A stretch of DNA of 64,000 nucleotides from Pseudomonas izuensis (GTDB taxonomy: Bacteria > Pseudomonadota > Gammaproteobacteria > Pseudomonadales > Pseudomonadaceae), in contig NZ_WTFT01000008.1 in NCBI RefSeq assembly GCF_009861505.1, positions 148,266 to 212,265 on the forward strand. Reading direction: 5' to 3'. Under the pieces are notes generated by a model. It was given only the letters and a program-made list of their open reading frames with translations, had not been told where the DNA came from and did not search any database. Each line of letters starts with the position of its first letter. Within the stretch, counting starts at the first letter, position 1. Both the position numbers and the translations under genes were made by a program. Of the stretch, positions 28,015 to 36,404 are shown one piece after another.

Positions 28015-29466
28015 ATGTCCGTCCGTCGTACCAAAATCGTCGCTACCCTTGGCCCGGCCAGTAACTCGCCGGAAGTTCTCGAACAGCTGATTCTGGCTGG
28101 CCTGGACGTCGCCCGCCTGAACTTCTCCCACGGCACCCCCGACGAGCACAAGGCTCGCGCGAAGCTGGTGCGTGACCTGGCCGCCAAGCACGGCCGCTTC
28201 GTCGCCCTGCTGGGTGACCTGCAAGGTCCGAAAATCCGTATCGCCAAATTCGCCAACAAGCGCATCGAGCTGAAGATCGGTGATCAATTCACCTTCTCCA
28301 CCAGCCATCCGCTGACCGAAGGCAACCAGCAAGTGGTCGGCATCGACTACCCGGACCTGGTCAAGGACTGCGGCGTGGGCGACGAGCTGCTGCTCGACGA
28401 CGGTCGCGTCGTGATGCGCGTCGACACCGCCACCGCCACCGAATTGAACTGCACCGTGACCATCGGCGGCCCGCTGTCGGACCACAAAGGCATCAACCGT
28501 CGCGGCGGCGGCCTGACGGCACCGGCCCTGACTGAAAAAGACAAGGCCGACATCAAGCTCGCCGCGGAAATGCAGGTCGACTATCTGGCCGTGTCCTTCC
28601 CGCGTGACGCAGCCGACATGGAATACGCGCGCAAACTGCGTGACGAGGCTGGCGGTACCGCCTGGCTGGTGGCGAAGATCGAACGCGCCGAAGCCGTGGC
28701 TGACGACGAAACCCTCGATGGCCTGATCAACGCATCCGATGCCGTGATGGTGGCCCGTGGTGACCTGGGCGTGGAAATCGGCGATGCCGAGCTGGTGGGT
28801 ATCCAGAAGAAAATCATTCTGCACGCACGCCGCCACAACAAGGCAGTGATCGTGGCGACCCAGATGATGGAGTCGATGATCCAGAACCCGATGCCGACCC
28901 GCGCCGAAGTGTCCGACGTAGCCAACGCCGTGCTCGACTACACCGACGCCGTGATGCTTTCGGCCGAAAGTGCCGCTGGTCTGTACCCGCTGGAAGCCGT
29001 ACAGGCGATGGCACGCATCTGCGTCGGCGCTGAAAAGCACCCGACCAGCAAGACCTCCAGCCACCGCATCGGCAAGGAATTCCAGCGCTGCGACGAAAGC
29101 ATCGCCCTGGCCACCATGTACACGGCCAACCACTTCCCGGGCGTGAAGGCGATCATCGCGTTGACCGAAAGCGGCTACACCCCGCTGATCATGTCGCGCA
29201 TCCGTTCCTCGGTGCCGATCTATGCATTCACCCCACACCGCGAAGCCCAGGCCCGCGCGGCGATGTTCCGTGGCGTGTACACCGTTCCATTCGACCCGGC
29301 CTCGCTGGCACCGAATGAAGTCAGCCAGAAAGCCATCGACGAGCTGGTCAAGCGCGGCGTGGTGGAAAAAGGCGACTGGGTCATCCTGACCAAGGGCGAC
29401 AGCTACCACACCACCGGCGGCACCAACGGCATGAAAATCCTGCATGTTGGCGACCCGATGGTCTGA
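28015..29466 (+). CDS. pyk: Pyruvate kinase
   Basis: The 483-residue enzyme converts phosphoenolpyruvate and ADP to pyruvate and ATP, the last step of glycolysis or Entner-Doudoroff flow. RRTKIVATLGPAS and RLNFSHG open the barrel, LGDLQGPKIRI follows, LVAKIERAEAV holds the catalytic Lys, and VMVARGDLGVEI is the signature. The C-terminal allosteric domain runs from about 355. The length fits the PykA-type enzyme of pseudomonads. It is followed by its own terminator and divergent from the lipoprotein gene. Confidence 0.96.
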   Translation: MSVRRTKIVATLGPASNSPEVLEQLILAGLDVARLNFSHGTPDEHKARAKLVRDLAAKHGRFVALLGDLQGPKIRIAKFANKRIELKIGDQFTFSTSHPLTEGNQQVVGIDYPDLVKDCGVGDELLLDDGRVVMRVDTATATELNCTVTIGGPLSDHKGINRRGGGLTAPALTEKDKADIKLAAEMQVDYLAVSFPRDAADMEYARKLRDEAGGTAWLVAKIERAEAVADDETLDGLINASDAVMVARGDLGVEIGDAELVGIQKKIILHARRHNKAVIVATQMMESMIQNPMPTRAEVSDVANAVLDYTDAVMLSAESAAGLYPLEAVQAMARICVGAEKHPTSKTSSHRIGKEFQRCDESIALATMYTANHFPGVKAIIALTESGYTPLIMSRIRSSVPIYAFTPHREAQARAAMFRGVYTVPFDPASLAPNEVSQKAIDELVKRGVVEKGDWVILTKGDSYHTTGGTNGMKILHVGDPMV

Positions 29467-29486
29467 GTGACCGGTTGCTGAAAGAC

Positions 29487-29519
29487 AAAAGCCCTGCCAT
29501 GTGAATGGCGGGGCTTTTT
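29487..29519 (+). terminator. Intrinsic terminator of pyk
   Basis: A 14-bp stem (29487-29500 with 29505-29518, one G-U pair) with a 4-base loop ends in five T, just past the pyk stop. Confidence 0.9.
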
Positions 29520-29552
29520 GCTTTCTGATCCGGAAATTTTATTCGCTGGTCG

Positions 29553-29639
29553 GGCCTCATCGCGGGCAAGCCCGGCTCCCACAGTGATAGGTGGCGCTCA
29601 CAAAACCTGTGGGAGCAAGGCTTGCCCGCGATGAGGCCA
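29553..29639. repeat. REP doublet (REPIN), class GCGGGCAAGCC
   Basis: Inverted arms at 29553-29584 and 29608-29639, with outer GGCCTC/GAGGCC pairing, between pyk and the convergent enoyl-CoA hydratase gene. Confidence 0.9.
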
Positions 29640-29657
29640 GCCCAATCACCGCAATAT

Positions 29658-30407
29658 TCAATGCCTGTTGATAAACCCCGACAACGCCGCCATCGCCTCC
29701 GGCGAACGCAATCGCTGGGTAAACAACGCCCCCTCTTCTTCTATTACCTTGCGCAACAATTCCCGATCCGGAGCTTTCATCAACTGCTTGCTGATCCGCA
29801 CCGCCTCAGGTGGCAAAGACTCAAAGCGCAGGGCCATCTCCCGAGCCTTGGCCAACGCCTCCTCGCCACTGCCCAAGGCTTCGGACGCAATGCCCCATGC
29901 CGCAGCCTGTTCACCGTTGAATCCTTCGCCCAGAAGCAACAGTTCCGCCGCTTTGGCCGGTCCGAGCAAGCGCGGCAGGAGCAGGCTGGAGCCGAATTCC
30001 GGGCACAGGCCAAGGTTGACGAACGGCATGCGCAAGCGTGCGTCACGGCTGACGTATACCAGATCGCAGTGCAGAAGCAGCGTCGTGCCAATCCCCACGG
30101 CAGCGCCAGCCACGGCGGCGATCACCGGTTTGCGGCATTCAAGCAGGTTGAGCATGAAGCGGAACACCGGGCTGTCGAGGTTGTTCGGTGGTTGCTGGAT
30201 GAAGTCAGCAATGTCGTTACCGGCGGTGAAACACTCGCTGGAGCCCGTGATCAGCACGGCGTTGATTTCAGGGTCGCTATCGGCCTGCTTCAGCGCTTCG
30301 GCCAGATGGTTGTACATCGCACGGGTCAGGGCGTTTTTCTTTTCCGGGCGATTCAGGCGCAGCGTCAGCAGGCCGCGTTCGCGTTCAATCTGGATGGCAT
30401 CGGTCAT
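29658..30407 (-). CDS. Enoyl-CoA hydratase/isomerase family protein
   Basis: The 249-residue crotonase-fold protein has the N-terminal LRLNRPEKKNALTRAMY, the oxyanion-hole segment ECFTAGNDIADF and AAVAGAAVGIGTTLLLHCDL. Substrate is a coenzyme A thioester. The family spans hydratases, isomerases and others; the Glu pair of classical hydratases is not clearly kept (the second site reads FVNLGLCPEFGS), so Delta3-Delta2 isomerase-like activity is possible. It is on the same strand as the ferredoxin-reductase gene 28 bases upstream. Confidence 0.85.
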   Translation of the reverse strand: MTDAIQIERERGLLTLRLNRPEKKNALTRAMYNHLAEALKQADSDPEINAVLITGSSECFTAGNDIADFIQQPPNNLDSPVFRFMLNLLECRKPVIAAVAGAAVGIGTTLLLHCDLVYVSRDARLRMPFVNLGLCPEFGSSLLLPRLLGPAKAAELLLLGEGFNGEQAAAWGIASEALGSGEEALAKAREMALRFESLPPEAVRISKQLMKAPDRELLRKVIEEEGALFTQRLRSPEAMAALSGFINRH

Positions 30408-30435
30408 GGTCGGTCTCGCGTCTGGAATTCAGCGC

Positions 30436-31371
30436 TCAACCACGGGGCAGGAAAACATCGGCCAGCAGTTGATTGCGCGGCAGTCCCGCCAGATACAGGC
30501 GCCGGGCAAAGGCGTCGACACTGTCGGGGGCTCCGCAGAGTAGGGCCAGGGTTTGCCGGGAAACAAGCCGCAGTTGCGCCAAAACCGCTGGCAACTCTGC
30601 CGCGGTCCATAGCTCGATACTCAGGTTCGCACGGCTGGCGGCCATGGCCTGCAACGGCTTGGCCAGATAATGCTCATTGCCATCATGGGCCAGGTGAATG
30701 ACGCGGATTGCGCCCCGGTGATCATGGCGCAACGCTTCGCGCAGCACACCGAACAGAGGTCCCAGTCCGGTGCCGGAGGCCATTAGCCACAATGGCCGAT
30801 CATGCCAGTCCGGGTCGTAGTGCAAGGCCCCGCCGCGCAACTCGCCGAGGCGGATCGGATCGCCGATGTTCAGCTGACGCGCGGCATCACTGAATTCACC
30901 GGGCAAGCGACAATCGAGGTGAAACTCCAGGAAACGGTCGTCTTCCGGCAGGCTGGCCAGGGAATATGGTCGCGCCACATTACCCGCCCACAACACCAGA
31001 TGCTGGCCGGCGCTGTAGCGCAACGGACGCTGCGGGGTCAGGCGCAAACGTAACACGCTGTCGCTCAACCAATCGACGGCCGCGACCTCGGCCGGGCGGC
31101 CGTCCTGTTGCGGGTCGAAAGTGTGCACCTGCAAGTCCTCGACCACCTGGCACTGACACGCCAGGCGCCAGCCTTGCTGGCGTTGCTCCGGACTCAAGGC
31201 ATCGGGGCGGCTGTCGCTCGGCAGCCCATGCACACACTGCACCAGGCACGCATGACAACTGCCGGCGCGACAGCTGTAGGGCACTGCCACACCGTTCTGA
31301 TTCAGGGCATCGAGCAAATTGCTGCCCACCGCCACCGACCAATGGCGGTCGCCGACGCGCAGCTCAGGCAT
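30436..31371 (-). CDS. 2Fe-2S ferredoxin-type NAD(P)H oxidoreductase (phenol-hydroxylase reductase-like)
   Basis: The 311-residue protein has an N-terminal plant-type 2Fe-2S ferredoxin domain with CRAGSCHACLVQC and a fourth Cys in LACQCQ, then an FAD-binding barrel (RPYSLASLP carries the RxYS flavin motif) and an NAD(P)-binding domain with WLMASGTGLGPLFGVLRE. It moves electrons from NAD(P)H through FAD to the iron-sulfur centre. The partner oxygenase is not next door. The start at 31371 overlaps the end of the diguanylate cyclase gene by 8 bases, so these are co-translated. Confidence 0.9.
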   Translation of the reverse strand: MPELRVGDRHWSVAVGSNLLDALNQNGVAVPYSCRAGSCHACLVQCVHGLPSDSRPDALSPEQRQQGWRLACQCQVVEDLQVHTFDPQQDGRPAEVAAVDWLSDSVLRLRLTPQRPLRYSAGQHLVLWAGNVARPYSLASLPEDDRFLEFHLDCRLPGEFSDAARQLNIGDPIRLGELRGGALHYDPDWHDRPLWLMASGTGLGPLFGVLREALRHDHRGAIRVIHLAHDGNEHYLAKPLQAMAASRANLSIELWTAAELPAVLAQLRLVSRQTLALLCGAPDSVDAFARRLYLAGLPRNQLLADVFLPRG

Positions 31372-32482
31372 CGACGTTTTCCCACGCCGCCGCGCAACGG
31401 TTGCGCCCGTCACGCTTGGCGCGATACAGCGCCTGATCGGCCCGCTGCAAGGCTTCGTCGAGATCGTCGCCCGGCTCCAGCAGGGTCATGCCCGCGGACA
31501 GGCTGAGATTGCGCACGTTCAGACCGATCAACTCGACATCGGTGAACGCGATGCGCAACCGCTCGCAGCACAGAGTCAAACTGTCGGCATCGCAGTCGGG
31601 CAGCAGCACCACGAACTCTTCGCCGCCGTAGCGGGCCAGGACGTCACCTTCGCGCAAGCAAGCGGTGGCCACGCCGGCAAAGGCTTGCAGCACTTGATCG
31701 CCAGCGGCATGACCGTGCAGGTCGTTGATGCGTTTGAAATGGTCGAGATCGATCAGCGCCAGGCCATGCATAACGCCGGTCTCCATGGCATTGAGCTCGC
31801 GGGAGGCCAGGCGCAGGAAATGCCGGCGATTAAACAGGCCGGTCAACTCGTCGGTGGCCACGAGGTCTTCAAGCTGGCGCATCATCCCGCGCAATGTGTC
31901 CTGGTGCGCCTGCAAGGCAAAACGGCGTTGACGCATGCGGTGGCGCGAGGCCTGGACATAACCGGCATAGAGCACCAACCAGACCAGCACGATCAACAGC
32001 ACGCACACCTGCAACGCCGCCAGGGCCGGGTCGGGCAGCTGGAAGTGATAACCCTCCCACAGCGTGATCGCGCTGAAACTGAAAAACACCAGTAAGGCAC
32101 ATCGCAGGAATGAGCGACGGGACAGGTGGAACAACCCGAACAGCAGGATCAATACATAAAAAACCAGGAATGCCCCGCGCGCATCGTTCAGATGGGCAAT
32201 CAGCCAGGTTTGCCAACCCAGCCCCAGCAACACCTGGGTTTCGGTCAGGCTGGGGTCGGCGAAGCGCAGGTTGCAGCCGGAATAGAATATTGCGAACAGC
32301 GTTGCCTGGCTGATCACCACCAGCGCGCTGCCAATGGCCACGCCCGATAGCGAGTCCTGAAAGTGACCGGTAAAAAACGCCAGCCACAGCAACAGCAGAG
32401 CCAGGGCATAGGTGCCGGCCGCGAGGGCAAAACGTTTGAGCAACAGTCGCTGGATGGCGTTATGGGTCAATCGTTGACTCAC
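31364..32482 (-). CDS. Membrane diguanylate cyclase (GGDEF), SadC-like
   Basis: The 372-residue protein has six or so membrane helices in residues 15-185, then a GGDEF domain beginning ATDELTGLFNRRHFL. The active site is GGEEF, and the allosteric I-site RxxD (REGD) sits exactly 5 residues before it, so product feedback is expected. It makes c-di-GMP from two GTP. Its position between a ferredoxin-reductase gene and fumarase, with pyk and enoyl-CoA hydratase beyond, matches my memory of the P. aeruginosa sadC neighbourhood. SadC identity is inferred from that context, and this protein is shorter. Confidence 0.9.
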   Translation of the reverse strand: MSQRLTHNAIQRLLLKRFALAAGTYALALLLLWLAFFTGHFQDSLSGVAIGSALVVISQATLFAIFYSGCNLRFADPSLTETQVLLGLGWQTWLIAHLNDARGAFLVFYVLILLFGLFHLSRRSFLRCALLVFFSFSAITLWEGYHFQLPDPALAALQVCVLLIVLVWLVLYAGYVQASRHRMRQRRFALQAHQDTLRGMMRQLEDLVATDELTGLFNRRHFLRLASRELNAMETGVMHGLALIDLDHFKRINDLHGHAAGDQVLQAFAGVATACLREGDVLARYGGEEFVVLLPDCDADSLTLCCERLRIAFTDVELIGLNVRNLSLSAGMTLLEPGDDLDEALQRADQALYRAKRDGRNRCAAAWENVDA

Positions 32483-32579
32483 CGAATGAAAGGAGACTGA
32501 TAGAGCGTCCTACTCTACAGACCGTATGTCACTTTAGTGGCGTGGCCGATAAATGACCATCGATTTTCTGGCCCCCACG

Positions 32580-32677
32580 CCCTTGTAGGAGCTGGCTTGC
32601 CAGCGAAGACGGCGTGTCAGATGACAACTGTATCGCCTGTCAGGTCGCTTTCGCTGGCAAGCCAGCTCCTACAAGGG
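32580..32677. repeat. REP doublet (REPIN), class GCTGGCAAGCCAGC
   Basis: Perfect 27-base inverted arms at 32581-32607 and 32650-32676. Unlike most doublets here it lies between two divergent genes, in a promoter-containing gap. Confidence 0.9.
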
Positions 32678-32734
32678 GGTTATGCGTATCTATGCGACCA
32701 ACGATTGACTACCGGCGCGTGTGCCCTTGAGCGA

Positions 32735-32760
32735 GGCGCGGTATACTGCCGCGCCTTTTT
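32735..32760 (+). promoter_or_regulatory. Terminator-like hairpin upstream of fumarase
   Basis: GGCGCGG (32735-32741) pairs with CCGCGCC (32749-32755), followed by five T. The loop contains TATACT, which could instead be a -10 box, though no good -35 is found 16-18 bases before it. It is either an attenuator or a promoter with dyad symmetry. Confidence 0.4.
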
Positions 32761-32792
32761 AGCGTCGCGCCAGCATGCCCGGCGTGCCTTGA

Positions 32793-32836
32793 AAGGTGCT
32801 TGCAACCGACCGATGCACCCAAGCTGCAAGCACCTT
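32793..32836 (+). promoter_or_regulatory. 12-bp inverted repeat in the fumarase 5' leader
   Basis: AAGGTGCTTGCA (32793-32804) pairs perfectly with TGCAAGCACCTT (32825-32836), 20-base loop, 35 bases before the start codon. There is no U-tract after it. It could be a leader RNA hairpin or a protein-binding site. Confidence 0.45.
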
Positions 32837-32871
32837 ATTGAATGTTCCCGTCTTTTAGAGGAGCGCGACTC

Positions 32872-34395
32872 ATGACCGTGATCAAGCAAGACGACCTGAT
32901 TCAGAGCGTTGCCGACGCCCTGCAGTTCATTTCCTATTACCACCCCGTGGATTTCATCCAGGCGATGCACGAGGCCTACCTGCGTGAAGAATCGCCGGCA
33001 GCCCGCGATTCCATGGCGCAAATCCTGATCAACTCGCGCATGTGCGCCACCGGCCACCGCCCGATCTGCCAGGACACCGGCATCGTGACCGTGTTTGTCC
33101 GCGTGGGCATGGACGTGCGCTGGGATGGCGCAACCATGAGCCTGGACGACATGATCAACGAAGGCGTGCGTCGCGCCTACAACCTGCCGGAAAACGTCCT
33201 GCGTGCCTCGATCCTCGCCGACCCGGCGGGTGCTCGCAAGAACACCAAGGACAACACCCCGGCCGTTATCCACTACTCCATCGTTCCGGGTAACACCGTG
33301 GAAGTGGACGTGGCGGCCAAGGGCGGCGGTTCCGAGAACAAGTCGAAGATGGCCATGCTCAACCCGTCCGACTCGATCGTCGACTGGGTTCTGAAGACCG
33401 TTCCGACCATGGGCGCCGGCTGGTGCCCACCGGGTATGCTCGGCATCGGCATCGGCGGCACCGCCGAGAAAGCCGCGGTAATGGCCAAGGAAGTGTTGAT
33501 GGAATCCATCGACATCCACGAGCTGAAAGCCCGCGGCCCGCAGAACCGCATTGAAGAAATGCGCCTGGAGCTGTTCGAGAAGGTCAACCAGTTGGGCATC
33601 GGCGCCCAGGGCCTCGGTGGCCTGACCACCGTGCTCGACGTGAAGATCATGGACTACCCGACCCACGCCGCTTCGTTGCCGGTGTGCATGATCCCGAACT
33701 GCGCCGCCACCCGTCACGCGCACTTCGTGCTCGACGGTTCCGGCCCGGCCTCGCTGGAAGCGCCACCGCTGGACGCCTACCCGGAAATCGTCTGGGAAGC
33801 CGGCCCTTCGGCCCGTCGCGTCAACCTCGACACCCTGACCCCGGAAGAAGTGCAGAGCTGGAAGCCGGGCGAAACCGTCCTGCTCAATGGCAAAATGCTC
33901 ACCGGTCGCGACGCTGCGCACAAGCGCATGGTCGAGATGCTGAACAAGGGCGAAACCCTGCCGGTGGATCTGAAAGGTCGCTTCATCTATTACGTCGGCC
34001 CGGTTGATCCGGTGCGTGAAGAGGTGGTTGGCCCTGCCGGTCCGACCACCGCTACGCGGATGGACAAGTTCACCCGTCAGATCCTCGAGCAAACCGGCCT
34101 GCTGGGCATGATCGGCAAATCCGAGCGCGGCCCGACCGCCATCGACGCGATCAAGGACCACAAAGCCGTTTACCTGATGGCAGTGGGCGGCGCGGCTTAC
34201 CTGGTGGCGCAAGCGATCAAGAAATCCCGCGTCGTGGCATTCGCCGAACTGGGCATGGAAGCGATCTACGAGTTCGACGTCAAAGACATGCCAGTGACTG
34301 TTGCCGTCGACAGCAAGGGCGAGTCGGTGCACATCACAGGTCCTGCCATCTGGCAGAAAAAGATCAGTGAAAGCCTGGCGGTAGAAGTGCAGTAA
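32872..34395 (+). CDS. fumA: Class I fumarate hydratase (4Fe-4S, oxygen-sensitive type)
   Basis: The 507-residue enzyme hydrates fumarate to malate in the TCA cycle, using a 4Fe-4S cluster. Cluster and substrate residues are seen in SRMCATGHRPICQDTG, and later in VCMIPNCAATRHAHFVLDGSG. The C-terminal beta domain starts near residue 330 and has FIYYVGPVDPV and GPTTATRMD. The single-chain length matches FumA/FumB. The ATG at 32872 has GAGGAG upstream. It has a strong terminator. Confidence 0.94.
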   Translation: MTVIKQDDLIQSVADALQFISYYHPVDFIQAMHEAYLREESPAARDSMAQILINSRMCATGHRPICQDTGIVTVFVRVGMDVRWDGATMSLDDMINEGVRRAYNLPENVLRASILADPAGARKNTKDNTPAVIHYSIVPGNTVEVDVAAKGGGSENKSKMAMLNPSDSIVDWVLKTVPTMGAGWCPPGMLGIGIGGTAEKAAVMAKEVLMESIDIHELKARGPQNRIEEMRLELFEKVNQLGIGAQGLGGLTTVLDVKIMDYPTHAASLPVCMIPNCAATRHAHFVLDGSGPASLEAPPLDAYPEIVWEAGPSARRVNLDTLTPEEVQSWKPGETVLLNGKMLTGRDAAHKRMVEMLNKGETLPVDLKGRFIYYVGPVDPVREEVVGPAGPTTATRMDKFTRQILEQTGLLGMIGKSERGPTAIDAIKDHKAVYLMAVGGAAYLVAQAIKKSRVVAFAELGMEAIYEFDVKDMPVTVAVDSKGESVHITGPAIWQKKISESLAVEVQ

Positions 34396-34414
34396 GCACC
34401 TCGACTGAACAAGC

Positions 34415-34450
34415 AAAGGCGACAGGGGTCATGCCCCTGTCGCCTTTTTT
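34415..34450 (+). terminator. Intrinsic terminator of fumarase
   Basis: A 14-bp stem (AAAGGCGACAGGGG with CCCCTGTCGCCTTT), tiny loop, then a run of six T. Confidence 0.93.
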
Positions 34451-34468
34451 ATTGCCCGACGCGTCCCC

Positions 34469-34573
34469 CCTGTAGGAGCGAGCCCGCTCGCGAAAAACGT
34501 CAGGACAATGCGGGGATTCAGACAACCCGCGTTTTCGTTGACGTCCATCGCGAGCAGGCTCGCTCCTACAAGG
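34469..34573. repeat. REP doublet (REPIN), class GCGAGCAGGCTCGC
   Basis: Arms at 34469-34493 and 34546-34573. The stretch before the right arm (34526-34543) is shared with the single REP at 58705-58750. Confidence 0.88.
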
Positions 34574-34628
34574 GCCAGTTCGCTCATGTTATCGTGCGGC
34601 CCCTTCGTATTCCTTGTGTAAGCCCTGC

Positions 34629-36404
34629 ATGCTCTTGTCTTCCCGCTCCCTGCGCCTGGCGCTGTATACCGTGTTGATCATCGCCGGTGCCGCCCTCGCG
34701 GCCACCCTGGCCATGCGTCATACCGTGCGCCAATCCATGGTCGAAGACGCGGCCCGGGCCAACCAGCAATTGGCGCTGTACGCCACATCGCTGCACACCC
34801 TCATCGAACGCTACCGCGCCCTGCCCTCGGTACTGGCACTGGACCCGCAATTGCGCGATGCGCTCAAAGGACCGGTCAGCCCCGAGCAACAGGAGCTGCT
34901 GAACCGAAAACTGGAAAAGATCAACGGCGCCGCCGAATCCTCGACCCTGGAATTGCTCGACCGTACCGGCCTCGCCGTGGCCGCGAGCAACTGGCGCTTG
35001 CCCAGCAGTTACGTCGGCCACAATTATGGCTTCCGTCCCTATTTCAATCAGACCCGCACCCAAGGCACCGGGCGCTTTTATGCCGTGGGGGTGACCAGTG
35101 GAATTCCGGGTTACTTCCTGTCCAGCGCCGTGACCGATGACGACGGGCAGTTTCTCGGCGCCATGGTGGTGAAACTGGAGTTTCCGGAACTGGAACGCGA
35201 GTGGCGCCAGGGCAACGACACGCTGCTGGTCAGCGACGCCCGCGGGATCATCTTCATCGCCAATCAGCCGGGCTGGCGCTATCGCCACTTGAAACCACTG
35301 AACGACAGCGATCACGCCGAACTCAAGACCACCCGCCAATACGACAAGCAACCGTTGACGCCGCTTGAATTCCAATCGTTGCGCCGCTTTGATGACAACA
35401 GTGAACTGGCACGAGTCGAGGGTCCGGACGGCAATGCCGACTATCTATGGGAATCTTTGCCGCTGGCAGCCGAAGGCTGGACCCTGCACCTGCTCCGGCG
35501 CCCCCAGGTTGCCTTCGAGGACAGCCGCAACGCGGCACTCGCGGCAGCCGGATTGTGGCTGGCCCTGGTGTTTCTGTTGTTGTTTCTCAACCAGCGCTGG
35601 CGTCTGGCCAAACTGCGCCAGCGCAGTCGCGAGGAGCTTGAGCAACTGGTGGAAGAGCGTACCCGTGACCTGCGCACGGCCCAGGACGGACTGGTGCAAT
35701 CGGCCAAACTCGCCGCCCTCGGGCAGATGTCGGCCGCCTTGGCCCACGAGATCAATCAACCGCTGACAGCCCAGCGCATGCAGCTGGCGACCTTGAGGCT
35801 GCTGCTCGATCACGGCCGGGTCGATGATGCCTACAAGGCGCTCAAACCCGTGGACGAGATGCTCACGCGCATGGCCGCCCTCACCGGCCATCTGAAAACC
35901 TTTGCCCGCAAAAGCCCTAGCGGCTTGCGCGAACGCCTGGACCTGGCGGCGGTGGTGGACCAGTCGCTGCAATTGCTCGACACGCGACTGCGCGACGAGC
36001 AGGTCAGCACGGTGCTGCACCTGACGCGCCCGGCCTGGGTGCGCGGCGATGCGATTCGCCTGGAGCAGGTGCTGATCAACCTGCTGCGCAACGCCCTCGA
36101 TGCGATGCAGGACAAACCCTGCAAGCGCCTGGAAATCCGCCTCGAAGCCGACGAACAATTGTGGCGCCTGAGCGTCATCGACAACGGCAGCGGCATCTCG
36201 GAAGAGAATCTGCCCAAGGTGTTCGATCCATTCTTCACTACCAAACCCGTGGGCGATGGCCTGGGTATCGGCCTGGCGGTTTCTTTCGCTATCGTTCACG
36301 AATCGGGCGGGCGCCTGACGGCCGACAATCACGCCAACGGTGCAGTGTTCACCCTGACCTTGCCCATCGATCTGGAGGCCCATGGCTCATGCTCAATTCA
36401 GTGA
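34629..36404 (+). CDS. DctB/MifS-type membrane sensor histidine kinase
   Basis: The 591-residue kinase has a first membrane helix (about 8-30), a periplasmic double-CACHE sensor (about 35-300), a second helix (about 305-325), a short coiled coil, then HisKA with His373 in LAHEINQPLTAQRM and an HATPase domain (LLNLLRNALDAM, DNGSGI, GDGLGIGLAVSF). This is the C4/C5-dicarboxylate sensor family. CACHE sensors of DctB bind succinate-type ligands. Its stop overlaps the regulator gene by 16 bases. Start ATG 34629; a GTG at 34614 is possible. The adjacent KgtP-like gene argues for an alpha-ketoglutarate (MifS-like) rather than succinate signal. Confidence 0.88.
   Translation: MLLSSRSLRLALYTVLIIAGAALAATLAMRHTVRQSMVEDAARANQQLALYATSLHTLIERYRALPSVLALDPQLRDALKGPVSPEQQELLNRKLEKINGAAESSTLELLDRTGLAVAASNWRLPSSYVGHNYGFRPYFNQTRTQGTGRFYAVGVTSGIPGYFLSSAVTDDDGQFLGAMVVKLEFPELEREWRQGNDTLLVSDARGIIFIANQPGWRYRHLKPLNDSDHAELKTTRQYDKQPLTPLEFQSLRRFDDNSELARVEGPDGNADYLWESLPLAAEGWTLHLLRRPQVAFEDSRNAALAAAGLWLALVFLLLFLNQRWRLAKLRQRSREELEQLVEERTRDLRTAQDGLVQSAKLAALGQMSAALAHEINQPLTAQRMQLATLRLLLDHGRVDDAYKALKPVDEMLTRMAALTGHLKTFARKSPSGLRERLDLAAVVDQSLQLLDTRLRDEQVSTVLHLTRPAWVRGDAIRLEQVLINLLRNALDAMQDKPCKRLEIRLEADEQLWRLSVIDNGSGISEENLPKVFDPFFTTKPVGDGLGIGLAVSFAIVHESGGRLTADNHANGAVFTLTLPIDLEAHGSCSIQ

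Larger units (their letters stand above)
32483..32871. other. Divergent intergenic region between diguanylate cyclase and fumarase genes
   Basis: This 389-base gap holds, left to right, the cyclase promoter region, a REP doublet, a terminator-like hairpin and a 12-bp inverted repeat in what should be the fumarase leader. No coding frame in it is convincing. Confidence 0.6.

Noticed and set aside
32705..32747. Sigma70 promoter using TTGACT and TATACT before fumarase
   Set aside because: The two elements are about 31 bases apart, far outside the 16-18 base range.
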